A DNA stretch of 64,000 nucleotides. It comes from Ashinkailepas kermadecensis. Its lineage: Eukaryota; Arthropoda; Thecostraca; Neolepadidae. The stretch covers positions 1-64,000 of the forward strand of contig JAOTOM010004050.1 of assembly GCA_034440615.1 (NCBI GenBank). The letters are read 5' to 3'. Both the position numbers and the translations under genes were made by a program. Position 1 is the stretch's first letter; each line of letters begins with the position of its first letter. Of the stretch, positions 57,010-64,000 are shown piece by piece. A model generated the notes under the pieces. The model was not told the DNA's origin, ran no database searches, and saw nothing but the letters and a program-made list of their open reading frames with translations.

Positions 57010-57346
57010 ACCAGCGTTGCCCGCCTCCCGTTCATTGAGCCCACACCTACTGGGTGTTCTTCAGACCACCGGGACCCCTACCGTGCACCAGCGTTACCAG
57101 CCTCCCGGTCGCCAGACACACACCTACTGGGAGTTCTTCAGACCACTGGGACCCCTACCGTGCACCAGCATTATCAGCCTCCCCTTCGCCAGGTCCACAC
57201 CTACTGGAAGTTCTTCAGACCACCGGGACCCCTATCGTGCACCAGCATTACCAGCCTCCCCTTTGCCAAGTCCACACCTACTGAAAGTTCTTCAGACCAC
57301 TGGGACCCCTACCGTGCACCAGCATTACCCGCCTCCCGTTCGCCAG
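57010..57346. repeat. 77-bp array of the S4-S5 exon acceptor and exon start, 4 decoys
   Basis: CACCTACTGG recurs at 57,044, 57,121, 57,198 and 57,275, and in the real exon at 57,352, a constant 77-bp period. The unit joins CCTCCCCTTCGCCAG (acceptor), CACACCTACTGGAAGTTCTT (exon start) and CAGACCACCGGGACCCCTAC. Two of the four decoys keep the CAG; one has AAG and the oldest has lost it. Confidence 0.95.
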
Positions 57347-57534
57347 GTGCACACCTACTGGAAGTTCTTCGATCGGATGGCGGCCTTGGTGGCGTACCCC
57401 AACGCCATCCGCGTGATGCGCACTCTCTTCTACATGCTCTTCTTCATCCACGTCAACAGCTGTGCCTATTACGTGGCCAGCTTGCTGCAGGGATTCGGCA
57501 TCAACGGCTGGGTCTACGACAATGTCGGCAACGC
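57347..57534 (+). CDS. CNGB: CNG channel beta: S4-S5 exon and outer pore
   Basis: The acceptor CCGTTCGCCAG ends at 57,346. In phase 0 it reads VHTYWKFFDRMAALVAYPNA, then IRVMRTLFYMLFFIHVNSCA, then YYVASLLQGFGINGWVYDNV. It ends in phase 2 at AACGC|GTGAGT. It contains the post-S4 region, S5 (RTLFYMLFFIHVNSCAYY, with the HxNSCxYY signature of CNG channels) and the extracellular turret ending WVYDNVGN, matching WVYDGVGN in CNGB1. The upstream array repeats its acceptor and first 20-odd bases; an 18-bp array begins about 115 bp after the donor. Confidence 0.94.
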
Positions 57535-57649
57535 GTGAGTCGGCGGAGCGGCAAGGGTCCAGGGACAAGTGGTGCCACCACACGGAGACCGAGGAAGAGG
57601 CGCGGTTCTAGGAACAGTGACGAGTGGTGCCACCTAACCGAAACTGTCA

Positions 57650-58440
57650 GTCGCGTGCAGCCGGACCGTCAGTAACGGCCGGACCGTCAGTAACGCCGGC
57701 GGGACCGTCAGTAACGGCCGGACCGTCAGTAACGGCCGGACCGTCAGCAACGGCCTGACCGTCAGTAGCGGCCGGACCGCCAGTGCGGCCGGACCGTCAG
57801 TAACGGCCGGCCGTGGACCGTGTAACGGCCGGCGGGACCGTCAGTAACGGCGGGACCGTCGTAACGGCCGGACCGTCGTGGCCGGCGGGACCGTGTAACG
57901 GCCGGACCGTCAGTAACGGCCGGACCGTCAGTAACGGCCGGGCCGCCAGTAACGGCCGGACCGTCAGTGGCCGGCGGGACCGTCAGTAACGGCGGGACCG
58001 TCAGTAACGGCGGGACCGTCAGTAACGGCCGGACCGTCAGTAACGGCCGGACCGTCAGTAACGGCCGGACCGTCAGTAACGGCCGGACCGTCAGTAACGG
58101 CCGGACCGTCAGTAACGGCCGGACCGTCAGTAACGGCCGGACCGTCAGTAACGGCCGGACCGCCAGTAACGGCCGGACCGTCAGTAACGGCGGGACCGTC
58201 AGTAACGGCGGGACCGTCAGTAACGGCGGGACCGTCAGTAACGGCGGGACCGTCAGTAACGGCGGGACCGTCAGTAACGGCCGGACCGTCAGTAACGGCC
58301 GGACCGTCAGTGGCCGGCGGGACCGTCAGTAACGGCGGGACCGTCAGTGGCCGGCGGGACCGTCAGTAACGGCCGGACCGTCAGTAACGGCCGGACCGTC
58401 AGTAACGGCCGGACCGTCAGTAGCGACCTACGGGACCGTC
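57650..58440. repeat. 18-bp minisatellite GACCGTCAGTAACGGCCG, about 42 copies
   Basis: GC-rich units with a 15-bp variant (GACCGTCAGTAACGG) and truncated forms in the first 300 bp. The right half is more homogeneous than the left. A 121-codon frame of S-N-G-R-T-V repeats is an artefact of the period. Confidence 0.97.
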
Positions 58441-58444
58441 AGTG

Positions 58445-59113
58445 GCAGACGCAGACAATTATTCCACTTTTTCGGTGACTCCGTAAAAAATCATATTCGT
58501 ATTCATATTAAACAGGAAGTGTAAGTCCTGCAATTATTTAACCTTCATGATGGGCTTAGTGTCATATTCAGTGGATATATTCAGGCAGGTCTGGTTTTTA
58601 ATGTTCTTCGAAAATTGGAAGAAAAGTAGGTAGGTTTATCCCACGCTGCATGCGCATGTTGATAGAAACCCTACCGAGTGCATGCTGAACTGAACCTACC
58701 GGGATGTGTATCTGAGATATTTGTCTTTATTAGACTGGCTGTAGCTAAGAATCCCATCTTGCTCTGCCTGGCCGTCGTGTCCCATTTCCCCTTGGTGCTA
58801 ATGACTGCTCAGTGCATGGATTACACGAGGCCACCAAGGCAGCTGGGAATACTTCATGTAATTTCAGCGACGTCATTTGGAGATGTTGTGTTCTACTTTC
58901 CTGAAGTGCACATTTCACTGGAGCTTCTCAGCAAGTGTAATTGGTCTCATAATTGACATAGGTATTCTTCATTGGTTACTGCAGCGATTGCACAGTATGT
59001 TAGTATGATAACTATTACATGTTCTGTACCGAGTAATATCAGTTGATGACCAGATTATTTAGGTAGCTAATAATAGTTGATATTGGACACCTTATTCAAC
59101 CAACAAGGTAGCA

Positions 59114-59115
<2 letters not shown>
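58445..59115. other. Intron, no exon seen
   Basis: AT-rich sequence. A 92-codon frame at 58,678-58,956 has hydrophobic stretches, but neither splice borders nor phase fit the CNG gene. Confidence 0.45.
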
Positions 59116-59118
<3 letters not shown>

Positions 59119-59184
<66 letters not shown>

Positions 59185-59195
59185 ATATATATATT
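59119..59195. repeat. (TA)n microsatellite
   Basis: About 35 TA repeats with one CTC interruption near the right end. Confidence 0.98.
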
Positions 59196-59361
59196 CGTGT
59201 TCGCCATACTGTGCCCAATGGGTGCCCAGCCATAGGCCCAGTGACTCCGGCACTGTGCCTGGTGTCCACTGTACCGCGCTGCGTGTCTTCCACCAAGAGG
59301 CCCTGTGCCCTGTGCCCTGTGCCCCGTGCCCTGTGCTCGGCGCTCATTGCCCAGTCCACAG

Positions 59362-59503
59362 CTACGCGCGCTGCGTGTTCTTCGCCACCAAGACGGCCAT
59401 GTCAGTGGGTCGGAACCCGAAGCCGACAAACGTGATCGAGTACGTGCTGATGACGATCAGCTGGCTACTCGGCGTGTTCGTGTTCGCCGTACTGCTGGGC
59501 CAG
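59362..59503 (+). CDS. CNGB: CNG channel beta: pore and S6 exon
   Basis: The acceptor GCCCAGTCCACAG ends at 59,361. The first base completes Ala from the S5 exon. It then reads [20 protein letters not shown], then [20 protein letters not shown], then FAVLLGQ, ending in phase 0 at GGCCAG|GTGGGC. This is the pore helix, selectivity filter and S6. The filter SVGRNPKP lacks the glutamate of CNGA channels (TxGETPPP) and resembles the NPKP version of TAX-2-like beta subunits, so the protein probably works as a modulatory partner of an alpha subunit. The last 41 nt and the donor are repeated about 24 times downstream. Confidence 0.95.
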
Positions 59504-61085
59504 GTGGGCGTCGCACGGTTGGCGGGTGGCTGTTGGGCGTGTTCGTGTTCGCTGTACTGCTGGGCCAGGTGGGCTTCGCACGGTTGGCGGGTGGCTACTC
59601 GGCGTGTTCGTGTTCGCCGTACTGCTGGGCCAGGTGGGTGTCGCACGGTTGGCGGGTGGCTGTTGGGCGTGTTCGTGTTCGCCGTACTGCTGGGCCAGGT
59701 GGGCGTCGCACGGTTGGCGGGTGGCTGTTGGGCGTGTTCGTGTTCGCCGTACTGCTGGGCCAGGTGGGCGTCGCACGGTTGGCGGGTGGCTGTTGGGCGT
59801 GTTCGTGTTCGCTGTACTGCTGGGCCAGGTGGGCGTCGCACGGTTGGCGGGTGGCTGTTGGGCGTGTTCGTGTTTACCCTACTGCTGGGCCAGGTGGGCG
59901 TCGCACGGTTGGCGGGTGGCTACTCGGCGTGTTCGTGTTCGCCGTACTGCTGGGCCAGGTGGGCGTCGCACGGTTGGCAGGTGGCTACTCGGAGTGTTCG
60001 TGTTCGCCGTACTGCTGGGCCAGGTGGGCGTCGCACGGTTGGCGGGTGGCTGTTGGGCGTGTTCGTGTTCGCCGTACTGCTGGGCCAGGTGGGCTTCGCA
60101 CGGTTGGCGGGTGGCTGTTGGGCGTGTTCGTGTTCGCCGTACTGCTGGGCCAGGTGGGCTTCGCACGGTTGGCGGGTGGCTGTTGGGCGTGTTCGTGTTC
60201 GCCGTACTGCTGGGCCAGGTGGGCTTCGCACGGTTGGCGGGTGGCTGTTGGGCGTGTTCGTGTTCGCCGTACTGCTGGGCCAGGTGGGCGTCGCACGGTT
60301 GGCGGGTGGCTGTTGGGCGTGTTCGTGTTCGCCGTACTGCTGGGCCAGGTGGGCGTCGCACGGTTGGCGGGTGGCTGTTGGGCGTGTTCGTGTTCGCCAT
60401 GCTGCTGGGCCAGGTGGGCTTCGCACGGTTGGCGGGTGGCTGTTGGGCGTGTTCGTGTTCGCCGTACTGCTGGGCCAGGTGGGCTTCGCACGGTTGGCGG
60501 GTGGCTGTTGGGCGTGTTCGTGTTCGCCGTACTGCTGGGCCAGGTGGGCTTCGCACGGTTGGCGGGTGGCTGTTGGGCGTGTTCGTGTTCGCCGTACTGC
60601 TGGGCCAGGTGGGCTTCGCACGGTTGGCGGGTGGCTGTTGGGCGTGTTCGTGTTCGCCGTACTGCTGGGCCAGGTGGGCTTCGCACGGTTGGCGGGTGGC
60701 TGTTGGGCGTGTTCGTGTTCGCCGTACTGCTGGGCCAGGTGGGCTTCGCACGGTTGGCGGGTGGCTGTTGGGCGTGTTCGTGTTCGCCGTACTGCTGGGC
60801 CAGGTGGGCTTCGCACGGTTGGCGGGTGGCTGTTGGGCGTGTTCGTGTTCGCCATGCTGCTGGGCCAGGTGGGCGTCGCACGGTTCGTAGGTGGCTACTG
60901 GGCGTGTTCGTGTTCGCCATGCTGCTGGGCCAGGTGGGCGTCGCACGGTTCGTAGGTGGCTACTGGGCGTGTTCGTGTTCGCCATGCTGCTGGGCCAGGT
61001 GGGCTTCGCACGGTTGGCCTGGTGGCTGTTGGGCGTGCTCGTGTTCGCCATGCTGCTGGGCCAGGTGGGCTTCGCACGGTTGGCG
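59463..61085. repeat. 65-bp array of the S6 exon end plus its splice donor, about 25 copies
   Basis: The unit is TGGCTACTCGGCGTGTTCGT, then GTTCGCCGTACTGCTGGGCC, then AG|GTGGGCGTCGCACGGTTGG. It therefore comprises the last 41 nt of the S6 exon plus 24 nt of intron. Practically every copy preserves CCAG|GTGGGC. Variants (TGTTGGGC/TACTCGGC, GCGTC/GCTTC, CCGTA/CCATG) form blocks: GCTTC dominates the middle, CCATG the right end. Long frames of 450-610 codons on both strands are by-products of the 65-bp period. Confidence 0.98.
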
Positions 61086-61089
61086 GGGG

Positions 61090-61825
61090 CCGTACGATTC
61101 ACACGCGGCATGCGCTCACCGCATATCGTTGCATTTAATGTGAGTGATAGGAACTGCACATCACACACAGCAAGGCAGTCATAGCTTAGATGGTGTGACA
61201 ATTTCGTCACTTCAATTGAGGTAACAGAAAGTCTGATGGAGTCATTCAAGATGTCATTCATGGTGGTGGTCTTTCGGCGCGGTCTTGTACTCGAAATGAA
61301 CTTTGTTCTCGGATAGGTCGCCGTCTTACACAAGGAGTCGCTCATATATAATACCTACCAATTCAGGTCGTCCGATACAGTGCATCTGACTCTCGTCAGG
61401 TTCATGTGTCACCGGACTTTCAAGTCCTTGTTGTGACACACGTACTACGTATTTTTTTCACATGTATTTCACGTTCAATGGATGCCTTGGCCGGACAATC
61501 CATACATTTGAAAACTTTCCATCAACTATGCTAATCAAAATAGCTATTTCATTCCCACTTTCCGGCATTCCAAAAACACAACAATAGCATAACAATAGGT
61601 GCGAACTAGCTCATCATTCCTGATCTTTCCCGGCACAAATGTTGCAATAAATACATGAAGTAATCCAAGTAATGATTGTTATGAAAATCGGTTGTTCACG
61701 AATCGAACTGCGGATTTGTTGGTTATCAGTTCATCGACATACTTTCCGTGATAACGTATCACTTGCCGTCGTCGACTCCACGTCGTCCATGTTGTCATGC
61801 CAACACAGTCATTTGTTGTTGGCAG
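61090..61825. other. Intron, no exon seen
   Basis: AT-rich unique sequence between the 65-bp array and the C-linker exon. Polypyrimidine-rich only close to the acceptor. Confidence 0.5.
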
Positions 61826-61950
61826 ATCCACGACATTGTGGCCATGGCAACAAAGTCGCAGACGGATTTTCGTGAGACGCTGGACAACGTGATGCGCCTA
61901 CTGCAGAACAAGGACATCCCGCCCGACCTCCAGAGTCGGATCAAGCTATG
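61826..61950 (+). CDS. CNGB: CNG channel beta: C-linker exon (first part)
   Basis: The acceptor TTTGTTGTTGGCAG ends at 61,825. In phase 0 it reads IHDIVAMATKSQTDFRETLD, then NVMRLLQNKDIPPDLQSRIK, L, the A' and B' helices of the C-linker that couples nucleotide binding to gating. GQ-IHDIVA across the junction matches GQIRDIVA-type S6/linker transitions. The most likely end is CTATG|GTTAAC in phase 2, so the next exon should complete Trp and continue with a YTWxxQ-like motif. Read-through instead gives LTHTRQGHSS and a stop at 62,009, which does not fit the family. No exon with the missing motif was found before 63,194. Confidence 0.9.
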
Positions 61951-62034
61951 GTTAACCCACACTAGACAAGGGCACAGCTCTCCGAGTATGTGCACTGGCT
62001 TCATTGGATAATCAGCGCTATTTGCCCCCGACAC

Positions 62035-62545
62035 AACACATGATGATCAGCACCACCCGTCACCGTCACAACACGTGACGATCAGCACCACCTGTCATCC
62101 GTCACAACACGTGACGATCAGCACCACCCGTCATCCGTCACAACACGTGACGATCAGCACCTCCCGTCCCCTACAGCACGTGACGATCAGCACCATCTGT
62201 CATCCGTCACAACACGTGACGATCAGCACCACCAGTCATCCGTCACATCACGTGACGATCAGCACCACGTCATCCGTCACAACACGTGACGATCAGCACC
62301 ACCTGTCATCCGTCACAACACGTGACGATCAGCACCTCCCGTCCTCCGTCACAACACGTGACGATCAGCACCACCTGTCATCCGTCACAGCACGTGACGA
62401 TCAGCACCACCCGTCATCCGTCACAACACGTGACGATCAGCACCACCCGTCCTCCGTCACAACACGTGACGATCAGCACCACCAGTCATCCGTCACAACA
62501 CGTGACGATCAGCACCACCAGTCATCCGTCACAACACCCCGCTGT
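62035..62545. repeat. 36-bp minisatellite, about 14 copies
   Basis: Units combine CACAACACGTGACGATCAGC with ACCACCCGTCATCCGT, with length variants. Each unit contains a CACGTGACG E-box/CRE-like core. It lies where a C-linker exon is expected. Confidence 0.96.
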
Positions 62546-62690
62546 GTTTATTTGCGACGCCCGAAGAAATTCTTAGGGTATCGATGCGATGTTTGGGGGC
62601 CCGGCGAAATTGTTGGGAGACCATCACCTCTCGGGGGCATTTGCTCCCGTTGTCCCTCTTTGGTACGCCACTGCGTCCATCTCACTTGTT
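62546..62690 (-). repeat. Fragment of the GC-rich array family
   Basis: GCGATGTTTGGGGGCCCGGC and GGGGGCATTTGCTCCCGTTG, then TTTGGTACGCCACTGCG. This is the minus-strand form of the CAGTGGCGTACC end motif at 39,600, fused to the end of the 36-bp array. Confidence 0.65.
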
Positions 62691-62918
62691 TCAAGCTTGA
62701 TCATATTCCTCCTGCGGTCTATGTTGAGTGCACATATTTTTAAGCATTTCTAAGTGAGTCGTGTGTTTCCCCTGTAATATTTTCACCGCTTGTCAACTGT
62801 AACCATGTGTGCAAATATAATTTTGGTTGACATGACAACAGCCTTACCAACATCGCAGAATCCCAATCGATTTAAAATCAGTTCGCATTAGCCCTGTTTC
62901 GGTATTAGCTGTATTTCG

Positions 62919-63083
62919 GCGTGGTTGGTTGGTTATTGGTTTTCGCACGTCGACCGTTGAGTCATATAGCGTCGCCAATCTCTCCACCGATTGGTCGCGG
63001 GCGAAGAATAGCGACAGGTGAGACTCGAACCCACAATCTTTCGATTGTGAGACGAGCATCTTACCCCTAGACCACTCGTCCCC
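62919..63083 (-). mobile_element. tRNA-derived SINE, copy 4 (minus)
   Basis: The reverse complement starts GGGGACGAGTGGTCTAGGGG, with GGGTTCGAGTCTCACCTGTC, CAATCGGTGG, ACGGTCGACGTG and an (AACC)n tail. TGTATTTCG flanks both ends (62,910-62,918 and 63,084-63,092), a 9-bp target duplication. It lies about 110 bp upstream of the CNBD exon. Confidence 0.93.
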
Positions 63084-63193
63084 TGTATTTCGCGTTGCAT
63101 GACCGCCGACCCGACCAGCCGTGCTCGAAATGGGCCTAGGAAAACCAACTAAAAAAACAATTCTAAATATTTCCGTATTGCTTTTGCCGACAG

Positions 63194-63375
63194 TCGAGCT
63201 GGAGGCGCTGGCGTCACTACCGCTGAAGCTGCGCACAGACTTGGCGATCTCGGTGCACTACAGCACGCTGGTGCAGGTGAAGCTGTTCCGCGGCTGTGAC
63301 GTCACCTTCCTGCGGGACGCCGTGCTCCTGCTGCAGCCTGTCGTCTTCCTGCCCGGCGACTACGTCTTTAGAAAG
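63194..63375 (+). CDS. CNGB: CNG channel beta: C-linker end and first part of the CNBD
   Basis: The acceptor TTGCTTTTGCCGACAG ends at 63,193. In phase 1 it reads ELEALASLPLKLRTDLAISV, then HYSTLVQVKLFRGCDVTFLR, then DAVLLLQPVVFLPGDYVFRK. It ends in phase 0 at AAAG|GTGGCG. LPLKLRTDLAISVH is the D'/E' linker; KLFRGCD to FLPGDYV is the A helix and first beta strands of the cyclic-nucleotide-binding domain. The phosphate-binding cassette and C helix would be in later exons beyond the window. The donor is imperfect but fits the usual K-G junction. The phase-2 end of the previous exon does not match this phase-1 start, so at least one exon is missing. Confidence 0.9.
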
Positions 63376-64000
63376 GTGGCGCCTCGTGCTGTCTAACCGT
63401 TGCAGGCGATCGCAGTGCACTCAATGGCAGCAGCGCGTTGAAGAGAGTGGGACGATGAGCCACCCGGACACGAAACTGGTCAATGAAACTGGTCAATGGC
63501 TTCGGGAACATCGGTGGTAGCCAAAGTTCTCAAGCCCATTATCTGCGACAATAGTATGCTTCATGTAGGACATTTTTCACTTTGTCCGGATTGCACCGGG
63601 CTTTATTTCCGCACATCGTCACACATGCAAGTGAGTACATTTGTATATCGAAATATACATTTTGCACAAGCGGTTGCCACCTATCCGTAAACTTCTGCAT
63701 TGATTCGTTCGTTGATTTGGTACATTTTTTTGATTTCATGCATTGTCCTGATCCTTCCCATAAATTCCACCAGTGACACTCTTCAATTTCCCAATATTTT
63801 CCTACCTACTATGTACTGCTTCGCGAGCAACAGCACAAAGTTGGCAATGTCAGTTGCACCTATGCATCCAAACAGTATGCACTCTATGCATATATTCGGG
63901 CGCGTTCCGTTGTTTACACACAGTTTGTGCATCAGTACATTCCAAAACTGCGTCACCGTTCTGCATTCCGCTATGAAATGTGTGATAGTGTCGATGTGTG
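63376..64000. other. CNG intron running off the window
   Basis: No exon encoding the rest of the CNBD is visible before the edge; AT-rich unique sequence. Confidence 0.5.

Noticed and set aside
57967..58332. 121-codon Ser-Asn-Gly-Arg-Thr repeat frame
   Set aside because: Artefact of an 18-bp unit divisible by three.
59114..61345. Frames of 450-613 codons on both strands
   Set aside because: They run through the 65-bp array. The real coding part is only the 142-nt S6 exon at its left end.
61951..62011. Continuation of the C-linker exon to the stop at 62,009
   Set aside because: The read-through peptide does not resemble the conserved YTW-containing segment, and the CNBD exon downstream is well conserved, so an intron start at 61,951 is more likely.

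Overview
The window looks like nuclear DNA of an invertebrate animal. It has small exons separated by kilobase introns with GT..AG borders, tRNA-derived SINEs, a decayed non-LTR retrotransposon, TTAA-flanked MITE-like elements, (AC)n/(TA)n microsatellites and an extraordinary load of minisatellites. The one confidently named gene is a cyclic-nucleotide-gated (CNG) channel of the beta class. Its pore motif resembles the nematode/arthropod TAX-2-like branch, so an ecdysozoan, perhaps an arthropod, is my guess; the phylum cannot be fixed from this sequence. Nothing bacterial is present: no operons and no CRISPR.

Layout. 1-7.5 kb: a composite GC-rich repeat element on the minus strand and a 3-kb array of a 21-bp unit. 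7.5-27.3 kb: about a dozen separate arrays with units of 10-44 bp. Among them lie minus-strand exon-like islands. The best is a 5' coding exon with a signal peptide at 17,481-17,535, whose phase fits a cysteine-rich frame near 9.7-9.9 kb. 28.6-43.5 kb: plus-strand gene A, a secreted cysteine-rich protein of unknown family, with exons near 28.7, 33.6 and 38.5 kb and a problematic fourth exon near 43.2 kb. 45.5-63.4 kb: the plus-strand CNG beta gene. Nine exons are phase-consistent from the cytosolic N terminus through S1-S6, the pore and the start of the C-linker. A tenth encodes the start of the cyclic-nucleotide-binding domain (CNBD). The gene runs off the right edge. One short C-linker exon, expected between 61,950 and 63,194, was not found.

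Mobile DNA. Four copies of one tRNA-like SINE are present, two with near-perfect or perfect 14-bp target duplications. Two TTAA-bounded inverted-repeat elements sit at 35,330-36,267 and 41,720-42,229. A jockey/CR1-like reverse transcriptase relic lies in a CNG intron. A composite element made of a degenerate array plus a unique tail occurs in opposite orientations near 1.6-4.0 kb and 39.6-41.1 kb. A roughly 200-bp dispersed repeat has three copies.

The most striking observation is that many arrays abut exons and that several contain an exon-intron junction as part of the repeated unit. The S2 exon end plus its donor is repeated about 13 times and the S6 exon end plus its donor about 25 times. 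The S4-S5 acceptor plus the exon start has four upstream copies. The S2 acceptor region has copies 3 kb upstream and again immediately upstream. The signal-peptide exon on the minus strand shows the same arrangement. The result is a gene whose true splice sites sit among tens of near-identical decoys. Most of the long open frames in the window are by-products of these arrays and are not genes.
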